Positions 1-6,366 of a stretch of DNA of 6,617 nt are shown one piece after another. The position numbers and the translations under genes are program-made. This DNA is from Spirochaetales bacterium (GTDB lineage: Bacteria > Spirochaetota > Spirochaetia > Treponematales > UBA12059), in assembly GCA_016938515.1 (NCBI GenBank), contig JAFGUM010000554.1, positions 1-6,617 on the forward strand, in the 5' to 3' direction. How positions within the stretch are numbered: position 1 is the first letter of the stretch; each line of letters begins with the position of its first letter. The notes under the pieces are model-generated. The model saw only the letters and a list, made by a program, of their open reading frames with translations, made no database searches and was not told the origin of the DNA.

Positions 1-1587
1 ATCGGCGTCTATCACGTCCTTGCCAGCCAGCTCGGCGCGGTAATCGGCCTCCCGTATCAGGTCTGCTATCCGCGAGAAGCGCGTAGACAGCCTATCCTTA
101 AAACCAGACAGCCGCGTGCCGTACTCCGCTACGGCTGCCATGCCTTCAGGCGATAACTCCAGGAGGCCGTCTTCCAGCACGATTGTTCTGGCAAACGACA
201 CGTACTGCCTGATCGCCTCGTCGGTGCGCTGCGTGGTCGAGTCAAACTCGGCGCAGATCTTGAACAGTTTCTGAAAATCCGGATCGGCGTTGTACACCGC
301 GTCGTACGTCATTTCGCCGCCTATGAGCACCACCTTTATGTCGAGTTCAAGGGGTTCCGGCTTGAGGGCCACCGGTTGCCCGAGCGGCGTCGTCTGCGGT
401 TGAATCTCTACCTTGCCGGTGCGCAGCACGCGTTTGATGGCCGCCCATGCTTCACCGTCGGCTACCAGATCCTCCGCGTGCATCACGAGGAAACCCCCGG
501 ATGACCTGATCAGCGAACCTGGCCGTATCCTGAGGTAGGCCGAGCGGCCGTCAATCTGGCCGTCCGGGCCCGTTTCCACCGTGCCAAACAGGTTGGCGTA
601 GCTTGGGTTGGACTCGAAGATTACCGGCAAGCTGGTCGCCTCGCCCCGATCGAGGAGGGCGTTGACGCCATAGCGTGCCAGAGGGGTTCGCTGGCGCCGC
701 TCCTGATGTGGCGGCTGGAACAGGTACAGGTGGCTCGTCACGTCCCGTTCGAGCTCGCGCACCCACTCGATGGTTCGCTCGTCGTCGTACCTGGCGGCGA
801 GTATGTCGGCTTCAGCGTGTACGAGCGGTTGCAGGGCGTCTGTTCTGAGGCGCTCGACGCTCGTCTCGAGGGCGGTGCGGCCGCGGCGCAGTTCTACGAA
901 CAGCAGCCGCATGGCGTCCATGTGCGCAAAGTAGCGCTGCCTGAGCGACGCAAAGTCCGCTTCAGACATGGATCCCGATTCAGCTGCGGCCTGAACCTCT
1001 TCGAAGGGAACCGGCTCACCATCTTTCAGAGGCAGGATATCCGTGGTGGTCTGTCCTTCTTCGCCTTGCACCTGTACCACGCGAAAACCATCGGCGGCGA
1101 GCAGTGCCTCGAAGGCGGCGAGGCGTTCGTTTTCTGTTTTTTCCCACGCTGATTCCAGCTCTTCACGGCTTTTCCTGGCTTCGCCTGACTCAGCGTGCAT
1201 TGCCGCCAGCTTTTTGATGTTTTCTATAAAGGAATGAACGTCTTTTTTGAAGGCCGCTGCTTCGCCGGCTTTGAAGTACAGGGCTCGTGGAGACAGCGGT
1301 GCCTTGAACCCGTATACGTACGCGGGGTCGCGCAGGTCTACGCGCCGGGGTTTGTACGCGGCAAGCGTACGCATCACCGCCGTCCTTCTGCCGGTACCGG
1401 GGGCGCCGGTAACGAAGAGGTTATAGCCCTTGGCGCGAATTGCCGTGCCCATCGCGAGGGCTTCGAGCGCGCGCGGCTGGCCGATTACCGCGTCTCCCCA
1501 CGGCTTCCCGTCCGGTATGGTTACCGCTTCTACCGGTACGGTGTAGTCCAGTGATTCCGTAGAGAGTCTGTAACGATCGGCGAGCAT
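1..1587 (-). CDS. AAA_32/Lon-type ATP-dependent protease, N-terminal 529 residues (3' end outside window)
   Basis: This is a cytoplasmic ATP-dependent protease of the Lon-related AAA_32 group (LonB-like, not classical LonA). The window contains the ATPase part; the S16 protease domain with its Ser-Lys dyad would lie beyond base 1 and is not seen. Visible landmarks: a P-loop-like GAPGTGRRT at residues 61-69; the SPRALYFKAGEAAAF segment near 99-113; a long charged helical insert around 113-290; the family hallmark NPSYANLFGTVE at 327-338; a Walker-B-like GGFLVMHAEDL at 364-374 (E372, D373), followed by the W..IKR.L..G pattern; IKVVLIGG at 417-424, probably sensor 1; DPDFQKLFK at 435-443; and RLSTRFSRIADLIREA near 499-514. 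The start is ATG at 1587, preceded by GGGAGG four bases upstream. It begins 20 nt after the stop of the exported propeller protein, so co-transcription is likely. The Walker A lysine position is arginine. The family call is firm; the substrate is unknown. Confidence 0.9.
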   Translation of the reverse strand, partial: MLADRYRLSTESLDYTVPVEAVTIPDGKPWGDAVIGQPRALEALAMGTAIRAKGYNLFVTGAPGTGRRTAVMRTLAAYKPRRVDLRDPAYVYGFKAPLSPRALYFKAGEAAAFKKDVHSFIENIKKLAAMHAESGEARKSREELESAWEKTENERLAAFEALLAADGFRVVQVQGEEGQTTTDILPLKDGEPVPFEEVQAAAESGSMSEADFASLRQRYFAHMDAMRLLFVELRRGRTALETSVERLRTDALQPLVHAEADILAARYDDERTIEWVRELERDVTSHLYLFQPPHQERRQRTPLARYGVNALLDRGEATSLPVIFESNPSYANLFGTVETGPDGQIDGRSAYLRIRPGSLIRSSGGFLVMHAEDLVADGEAWAAIKRVLRTGKVEIQPQTTPLGQPVALKPEPLELDIKVVLIGGEMTYDAVYNADPDFQKLFKICAEFDSTTQRTDEAIRQYVSFARTIVLEDGLLELSPEGMAAVAEYGTRLSGFKDRLSTRFSRIADLIREADYRAELAGKDVIDAD

Positions 1588-1607
1588 CTATCCTCCCGGT
1601 GGCGCCG

Positions 1608-3917
1608 CTACTCGGCGTGTTGCATCAATGTAGATACGGGTACGATCTTGTACCCGTCCGCCAGCAACGCGTTGATGAGGAGCGGCAGCTCGTTATAGAA
1701 GTAGTCGTCCCTGCCACCGTCGGGAACGCCTATGCGTACGGGCACGATGGACCCGGGCAGCGTGGCTTTGACGGTTCGCTCGACGAGGTCGTGGGCGCTG
1801 GCGTACAGGCTCTGCGTCATGGCTCCCTGGAATCTGCCCACCCAGTCGAGCGGATCAACATCGCGTCCAACGTAGGTATAGTTCATTTCTGCCGCGGCTT
1901 CCAGCAGTACGGAGCTGGTGGCGTAGTGCGGGGCGTGCCAGAGCAAAGAAAGCTCGGCACCTGTAGCCAGGAAGTATTCATCTTCGGTTCTGGCTAGCCC
2001 CCGCTTGACGAATTCGGCGTCTGCGCGATATCGGGCGTCGGTAGCGTCGAAGACGCTGAAGAACATGTTGCCCACTTCGTGGCCGCTCTCGGCTATCAGC
2101 CGCGCCGCGCCGGGGTTGCGTCGCACGAACTCGCCGTTTACGAAGAACGTGGCGCGGATGCCGTACTCCCTGAGCGTATCCAGGATGCCGACGAGTCCCT
2201 CCGATCCATCGTACGCGTTGAACACGAGCGCAACCTCGCGGCGACGTATCCTTGAGCCATGGTCAAAGACCAGCGGGTCTCGTGGCTCGTCGGTTTTTGG
2301 GAACGGCGCGAATGAGCGGGCTGGCGCGGGTAGGAGGCTTTTCGTGCCGAGGCCTTTGGCGGAACGCACCATGATGGTGTTGACGTACATGCCGCTGGCG
2401 ATGCCATCGGGGTAGACGCGGTAGTTGGGTGAATTAGTCGATACTGGCAGCGTGTCAAACGCTTCGGTGCGCGTCCAGGCAGCGCTTTTGCCGGACGTCT
2501 TGTACACCTGGCCGCCGGATTCCGCCAGCACCACGCCGCGTTCGGCAGCCGACCAGCCATACGATCCTGGCTGGCCCAGCGCGATGAACGTGCGGGCCCC
2601 GTCCGCGAGGCCGACTATTTCTATCGCCCCCGACGACGCGAGCGCCATCTTGTCCTGGGCCACCCAGACGGCGTGCAGCGCTCCTGGTGCCGGCAGCGTG
2701 CGCTCCACGGCCCAGTTGGAATATCTGCGTATGGTAACGCCGTCCGGGGCTACGATGGCTACCCGGCTCTCGTCGGGTGACAGCGTTATATTGGTCGCCC
2801 CGGCCACGTCGAGCAGCTGGAAGCCCGCAGACAGGCCTTCGTCGCCCTCTTTGGGAGCCTTGACACGGTACGCGCCGCAGACACGCTTGCCGTCTTTGAG
2901 CGATGCGGTGAACACGGTTACTTCGTCGCTGGAGGGCCAGAGCACCTGATCCACGATGGTGTTGCCCTGCAGGAAAAGATACGGCATCGCGCTCACCGTG
3001 GCTTCTCGGCCAAAGTCGTCGGGGTCCAGATGGTAGAGAAAAATGTTACGGCCGTCTTTGCACAGCAGCACCTTGGAGCCGTCTGGGGATATCCAGAACG
3101 AGTCGAAATTGGGGTCGTAGGGGAAGGGGGCCTTACCCACGAGCGTACCCGGTTGCACGATGCCGGAGTAGATGGCCTGGGTAAAAAACTCTTCTGGCAT
3201 GATGCGGAACATCGATCGTTCCCGGAGCAGGTACAGGCTGCCGTTTGCGCTCCACCGAACCTGTTCTATCAAGCCGAGGCCGACCTTGCGCCAGCTTTCG
3301 TCCGGCACTCGCCCCTCGCGGGATTGCTCGGCCGAATAGTAGTACAGTTCACCCGCCTTGCCGTAGATGAAGTACCGGGAATCGGGTGACCAGGAAGCCG
3401 GAAAGCTGTCAGCCGAGTACTCGATGCTCCTGGCGACCACCGCTTCAGTTTTTTTGGACAGGTCGAACAGAATAAGGTCGCCGCGTGCCGGCGTGGTTGG
3501 CGACAGGTACAGCAGCATCGTGCCGTCGGGAGACGGGCGAGAGTCGACGAGCCGGCCCTGCTGCACCGCTGAACCGCGCGCGAACGATGGAATGCCGGGC
3601 AGGGGCGCCAGGCCGGTAAAGCCGCGCTCCGTCATGAATACGCCAAAGCGATTGCGTATCTGGAGCCGGCGCCCATCGTCGACGACGGCTACCGATTCCG
3701 GGTAGAAGGTCAGCTGCACGAGCTCGCCGGTTCCAGCATCGGCTGAGAACAGGGTGTCGTAGCCCGGTTCCCCGGGTACTTCGACGCGCGCGCTGAACAG
3801 TATCCTGTCGTCCGCCGAGACGTCCAGACCGACGAATTCTATATCGGCGGTGGCTATCGACGCCATCGCGACGTACAGGATAGACAGAGCCAGGAACCTT
3901 GAGCGTACGGTGATCAT
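1608..3917 (-). CDS. Exported beta-propeller protein with C-terminal NodB/polysaccharide-deacetylase-like domain, probably catalytically inactive
   Basis: The 769-residue protein begins with a signal peptide: basic MITVRSR, a hydrophobic core at residues 8-22, and a likely signal peptidase I site ATA|D at 22-25 with no lipobox cysteine. It should act outside the cytoplasmic membrane. Residues about 30-500 carry repeated propeller-type strands with SPDG-like turns near 129, 177, 223, 277, 329 and 380 (PD40/TolB-like). Residues 558-769 follow the NodB fold: REVALVFNAYDG, then GIRATFFVNGEF, GHEVGN, a PHY motif near 663, and a C-terminal IVPVSTL strand. Aligned by eye, the family TFDD pair reads VFNA (565-568), the H-x-x-x-H metal ligands read M618 and V622, the motif 3 arginine is H661, and the late LLH histidine is arginine. 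So the metal site seems lost. A carbohydrate or peptidoglycan binding or sensing role is inference. ATG 3917 is chosen because AAGGGG sits six bases upstream; an in-frame TTG at 3947 adds ten residues before the signal peptide. Confidence 0.82.
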   Translation of the reverse strand: MITVRSRFLALSILYVAMASIATADIEFVGLDVSADDRILFSARVEVPGEPGYDTLFSADAGTGELVQLTFYPESVAVVDDGRRLQIRNRFGVFMTERGFTGLAPLPGIPSFARGSAVQQGRLVDSRPSPDGTMLLYLSPTTPARGDLILFDLSKKTEAVVARSIEYSADSFPASWSPDSRYFIYGKAGELYYYSAEQSREGRVPDESWRKVGLGLIEQVRWSANGSLYLLRERSMFRIMPEEFFTQAIYSGIVQPGTLVGKAPFPYDPNFDSFWISPDGSKVLLCKDGRNIFLYHLDPDDFGREATVSAMPYLFLQGNTIVDQVLWPSSDEVTVFTASLKDGKRVCGAYRVKAPKEGDEGLSAGFQLLDVAGATNITLSPDESRVAIVAPDGVTIRRYSNWAVERTLPAPGALHAVWVAQDKMALASSGAIEIVGLADGARTFIALGQPGSYGWSAAERGVVLAESGGQVYKTSGKSAAWTRTEAFDTLPVSTNSPNYRVYPDGIASGMYVNTIMVRSAKGLGTKSLLPAPARSFAPFPKTDEPRDPLVFDHGSRIRRREVALVFNAYDGSEGLVGILDTLREYGIRATFFVNGEFVRRNPGAARLIAESGHEVGNMFFSVFDATDARYRADAEFVKRGLARTEDEYFLATGAELSLLWHAPHYATSSVLLEAAAEMNYTYVGRDVDPLDWVGRFQGAMTQSLYASAHDLVERTVKATLPGSIVPVRIGVPDGGRDDYFYNELPLLINALLADGYKIVPVSTLMQHAE

Positions 3918-3923
3918 GGCATT

Positions 3924-3929
3924 CCCCTT
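3924..3929 (-). promoter_or_regulatory. Shine-Dalgarno sequence that fixes the start of the propeller/NodB gene
   Basis: On the minus strand this reads AAGGGG, with six bases before the ATG at 3917. It places translation initiation directly ahead of the signal peptide and argues against the upstream TTG at 3947. Confidence 0.7.
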
Positions 3930-3986
3930 CGATCCATTTTCGGCCAAAAAAGCGCGAAGCGATAGGGGTAGACGGCTGTACAGTGC

Positions 3987-4802
3987 CTATTGGCCGCCTG
4001 GAATAAGCCGTTCTATCAGCTCGGCTACCGCGCCTTCATCGTGCGGCAGTGATGAGCGGAAACGCGCGATGGCCAGAATCTCGGGAATGGCGTCGGCAGG
4101 GGCGCAGCCGTAGCCAGCCCACGATATCATTCCCAGGTCGTTGCCAGCGTCTCCCACGGCCATCACGTCTTCTCGGGCTACGCCCCTAGACGCGGCAACC
4201 CATGCCAGTGCGTCACCCTTGCCAGCTCCAGCAGGAAGAATTTCTATAAAATACGGCTTGGAAATGACTACCTCCGCCAAGCCAGCGAGCCGCTCGCGTA
4301 GTAGCGGCACGAGCTCGGCGACGCGTTCCGGTGTGCCGGCCGACAGCAGTTTGCTCCGCGGCTCCCGCGCTATGTCTGCCGATCTGGCGGCGAGCCGTAT
4401 CGGCAAGCCTGTAAGCTCGCGGTCGCGCTCTGCCCAGCGGTTGTGCTCCGTTACGAGGATGGCGCCATCTTCGTAGGCTTGTACGGGCAAGCCGTGCCCC
4501 GCGAGTACCTCTATGGCTATCAGGCAGACATCCCGCGGTATCGTCACCCTCCTGACGATGGCGCCTGAGTCGACGTCACGCACCTCGGAGCCGTTGGCGC
4601 ATATCATGGGAAGACCACGACCGCGCATACCCAGCTCCACCGCGTAGGGCAGCATTGATTCTATGGTCCTGCCAGAAGCCAGTATCACCGCGATGCCCGC
4701 GTCGAGTACTCTGGCTACCGCGTTACGGTTGCGCGGGTGAATGGCCAGGTCGGGAGTAAGCAGCGTATCGTCGAGATCAAGCGCTATGAGTCGTACGGGC
4801 AT
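3987..4802 (-). CDS. Cof-type HAD family hydrolase (phosphatase)
   Basis: This is a 271-residue cytoplasmic HAD-superfamily phosphatase of the Cof/IIB type, a family that mostly removes phosphate from sugar phosphates, nucleotides or cofactors. All four HAD motifs are intact: DLDDTLL at 9-15 (nucleophile D9, acid/base D11); VILASGRT at 39-46 (S43); lysine K195 in GAGKGDAL; and GDAGND at 217-222 (D218, D222). The stretch between motifs II and III, about 50-190, is the size expected of the C2 cap domain, which usually sets substrate preference. Length is typical for the family. The ATG at 4802 gives the usual family N-terminus. An in-frame ATG at 4868 would add 22 low-complexity residues and also lacks a Shine-Dalgarno sequence. 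No clear ribosome binding site precedes 4802; see the promoter entry at 4810-4839. Its stop is 69 nt before the start of the propeller/NodB gene in the same direction. The substrate cannot be told from sequence. Confidence 0.9.
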   Translation of the reverse strand: MPVRLIALDLDDTLLTPDLAIHPRNRNAVARVLDAGIAVILASGRTIESMLPYAVELGMRGRGLPMICANGSEVRDVDSGAIVRRVTIPRDVCLIAIEVLAGHGLPVQAYEDGAILVTEHNRWAERDRELTGLPIRLAARSADIAREPRSKLLSAGTPERVAELVPLLRERLAGLAEVVISKPYFIEILPAGAGKGDALAWVAASRGVAREDVMAVGDAGNDLGMISWAGYGCAPADAIPEILAIARFRSSLPHDEGAVAELIERLIPGGQ

Positions 4803-4809
4803 GGGCGCT

Positions 4810-4839
4810 TGTATACCACGCGAAGCGCCAGGTTCACAA
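4810..4839 (-). promoter_or_regulatory. Candidate promoter for the leftward cluster (possible leaderless start)
   Basis: On the minus strand TTGTGA (4834-4839) and TATACA (4810-4815) are separated by 18 bases, each matching four of six sigma-70 consensus positions. The -10 box ends seven bases before the ATG at 4802, so transcription would begin at or very near the start codon. This would fit the missing Shine-Dalgarno sequence. The match is modest and could be chance. A second minus-strand -10-like box, TATGAT (4889-4894), has no matching -35. Confidence 0.3.
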
Positions 4840-4866
4840 TGCCCCCGGGACGATTCACCTTTTTCC

Positions 4867-4896
4867 ATGACAGGGGTATCGTGAATCGATCATAAT
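4867..4896 (+). promoter_or_regulatory. Candidate sigma-70-type promoter of the DUF4384 gene
   Basis: ATGACA (4867-4872) matches five of six bases of the -35 consensus. It is followed after 18 bases by CATAAT (4891-4896), which matches five of six of the -10 consensus. Transcription would start near 4903 and leave a leader of about 54 nt before the ATG at 4957. A second -10-like box, TATACT (4902-4907), lies just downstream but has only a weak -35 (TCGTGA, 4879-4884). Confidence 0.45.
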
Positions 4897-4900
4897 GACG

Positions 4901-4915
4901 CTATACTCTGTATAG
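4901..4915. promoter_or_regulatory. Perfect inverted repeat, candidate operator
   Basis: CTATAC TCT GTATAG is a perfect six-base inverted repeat with a three-base centre. It sits at the predicted start point of the rightward promoter and overlaps the alternative -10 box, the usual place for a dimeric repressor site. No regulator gene is present in the window, and a repeat this short can occur by chance. Confidence 0.35.
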
Positions 4916-4946
4916 GCCCGGGAACAGGGTACACGGTACTGGTAAT

Positions 4947-4950
4947 GAGG
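4947..4950 (+). promoter_or_regulatory. Shine-Dalgarno sequence deciding the DUF4384 gene start
   Basis: GAGG lies six bases before the ATG at 4957. An in-frame ATG at 4945 overlaps this motif and has no site of its own, so 4957 is the likelier start. Confidence 0.6.
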
Positions 4951-4956
4951 TTGCAC

Positions 4957-5919
4957 ATGAATAAAAAGACAGTGCTCGTTGCTGCGCTCGCGCTGGTCGC
5001 GCTGATGCCGATGGCAGCCCAGGATGCAGAGCTGGCGGTCGCGCTTGACAAGGCTGCCGAGGATTACTACCTGCCCAGCGTAAGGGCGGTATTTGGAACC
5101 TTTACCTACGCGTATTCCAGCTTGCCCACGCCGTTTTCACGCTGGGTGGAAGACCGGTTCCTGCTGGCGGCGACCAAATCGAAGCGCGTGCAAGTGCTCA
5201 ACCGCAACGCGGCGGCGGCGCTGGACCCGGTACTTCGGGAGTCGTACGGTGAGTTCCTGCAGGAAACAGGCGCCGAAGCCCTGCTGTCAGGACGCTTCTT
5301 CGTCGAGGGCGACCGTGTCCGCGTGAGGCTCGAGCTTACTGAACTGTCGAGCGGTACGCTCATCGGCGCAGGAGACTGGCTCGTGCCCCTCGGGGTTATT
5401 CCCGCGTACGCGTCGGTTGCGCCTTCCACCGGGGCAGAAGCACGAGCCAAGGAGCTGGCCAGCCTATCAGGCGGCTCAACGCCGGGGGGCCTTTCTGTAT
5501 CGGTGAGCACCGACCGTGGTTCGGGCGGCGCGTACCGCTCTGGAGAATATCTGAGTGTCATCCTTGGCGTAAACAAGGACGCCTACGTGCGCGTCTACCA
5601 CGTAGACGGCGCTGGACACATTCAGATGATATGGCCCAACCGCTTTGGCGGTGGAGACGGCAAGGTGCGGGCTGGAACGCCAGTTCGCCTGCCGCCGGAC
5701 GCATCGGCGCCATACGCATTTCTGATGGAGCCTCCTTACGGCACTGAGTTTATCAAGGTAGTCGCGTCAACCGTGCCATTTGGCGACAGCAAAGCCGACT
5801 TCAGTGATCTTGGCACGGGCATCAGCGTCATGTCGACGAGAGGCCTCGCCGTGGTTGGGGGCTCCTCCAAAGCTGTCGAGGTCGCAGAGGCTCTGGCCAG
5901 CTATAATATAGGGCCATAG
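4957..5919 (+). CDS. Exported DUF4384 protein with CsgG/FlgO-like N-terminal domain
   Basis: This 320-residue protein has a clear signal peptide (MNKK followed by a hydrophobic run at 5-19, cleavage probably near 20-22 before the QDAEL segment). There is no cysteine for lipidation, so a soluble periplasmic or surface location is likely. Residues about 40-145 resemble CsgG/FlgO-type domains: a variable helix and a KRVQVLNR strand, then TGAEALLSGRFFVEGD and LELTELSSGTLIGAG, the family's 'gadallsG.y...gd.v.v...L.d..tG' pattern. Residues about 178-275 match DUF4384: a YRSGEYLSVILGVNKDAY segment, a V-Y-H-V-D-G strand, the IWPNRF motif (225-230), an RAGTPVRLP turn, and a GTEFIKVVAS strand. DUF4384 proteins are often exported and linked to envelope or regulated-proteolysis modules, but their exact role is unknown. 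The gene is alone on its strand, divergent from the HAD phosphatase. Domain calls are from motif recognition; the DUF4384 part is the more certain. Confidence 0.82.
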   Translation: MNKKTVLVAALALVALMPMAAQDAELAVALDKAAEDYYLPSVRAVFGTFTYAYSSLPTPFSRWVEDRFLLAATKSKRVQVLNRNAAAALDPVLRESYGEFLQETGAEALLSGRFFVEGDRVRVRLELTELSSGTLIGAGDWLVPLGVIPAYASVAPSTGAEARAKELASLSGGSTPGGLSVSVSTDRGSGGAYRSGEYLSVILGVNKDAYVRVYHVDGAGHIQMIWPNRFGGGDGKVRAGTPVRLPPDASAPYAFLMEPPYGTEFIKVVASTVPFGDSKADFSDLGTGISVMSTRGLAVVGGSSKAVEVAEALASYNIGP

Positions 5920-5952
5920 TTGCTCATGGCGATTGAGGCGTGCCTGTCGTTC

Positions 5953-6366
5953 TCACGAATTACCCGTATAGGTGTCGATGGTCGCGGCGAACGATGGTCG
6001 TAATCGCAGGTCCGCCTTTTTTTCAAAAGCCTGGGCGAGCCTGATCAGAATCGCTTCTGTATCCAGTCCTGAGAAGAAGGACAGTCCTACTGGCAGACCC
6101 TGCACCGTTCCCGCTGGAACCGTTATATTGGGATAGCCAGCAACGGCGGGCAGGGTCGCACTCTCAATGTGCTCCGCGTCGCCCAGCACTGGATCGGTTT
6201 TCCACGCCGGGCTGGAGGTCGGAGCCAGTATCGCGTGCAAGCCATGGCTATGCAGACTCGCGTCTATGCCTTCAGTTCGTGACAAGCGCTTGCACACCTT
6301 CAGCGCATCGTGGTACTCAGCCGATTCCAGATTGCCGCGAAGCACGTGTCCGCTGAAGTGGCGCAC
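5953..6366 (-). pseudogene. Amidase-signature family enzyme, C-terminal remnant (5' truncated)
   Basis: About 137 codons of the end of an amidase-signature enzyme (GatA-like amidase fold, normally around 450-540 residues) are present. Recognisable family segments are HAILAPTSSPAWKTDP, then LPAVAGYPNITVPAG, then GLPVGLSFFSG, then the closing L.R.AQAFE helix and a RPSF end. The Ser-cisSer-Lys catalytic triad and the Gly/Ser-rich signature lie in the missing N-terminal three quarters, so the remnant cannot be active. Family similarity begins near GNLESAEYHDAL (about 6339) and may reach slightly further. Upstream the frame stays open to a stop at 6463-6465, but the bases there clearly encode an M20 peptidase on the opposite strand. 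A GTG at 6366 could start translation but is probably fortuitous. It converges on the DUF4384 gene with 33 nt between the two stops. Confidence 0.8.
5984..6023 (+). terminator. Possible rho-independent terminator of the DUF4384 gene, inside the amidase remnant
   Basis: On the plus strand an imperfect stem pairs GCGG (5984-5987) with CCGC (6012-6015), and CGAACGA (5988-5994) with TCGT plus TCG (5998-6001 and 6004-6006), around a TGG loop. There are small bulges at 6002-6003 and 6007-6011. Seven T residues follow at 6017-6023. It lies 65 nt past the DUF4384 stop, where nothing better is found. The bulges make it doubtful, and the bases also encode the amidase C-terminus on the other strand. Confidence 0.3.

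Noticed and set aside
551..1554. Several open frames of 64-148 codons on both strands within the Lon-type gene
   Set aside because: They overlap a continuous leftward frame with strong Lon-family motifs, are low-complexity in composition, and have no ribosome binding sites or recognisable domains.
1599..3705. Rightward open frames of 112-174 codons (and a 140-codon leftward one) across the propeller/NodB gene
   Set aside because: They are shadow frames caused by GC-rich codon use; none shows a domain, and the 769-codon frame explains the stretch.
3918..3947. TTG start at 3947 for the propeller/NodB protein
   Set aside because: It would place ten polar residues before the signal peptide and has no Shine-Dalgarno sequence; ATG 3917 has AAGGGG at proper spacing.
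3946..3961. CGCTTCGCG followed by a T-run on the minus strand, as a terminator between the HAD and propeller genes
   Set aside because: The stem is only three base pairs, too weak to terminate transcription.
4803..4868. ATG at 4868 as the HAD phosphatase start
   Set aside because: The 22 added residues are not part of the HAD fold and there is no ribosome binding site before it; family proteins start just before the DxD motif.
5913..5930. GCCAT...ATGGC hairpin at the end of the DUF4384 gene
   Set aside because: It has only five base pairs, overlaps the stop codon, and lacks a following T-tract.
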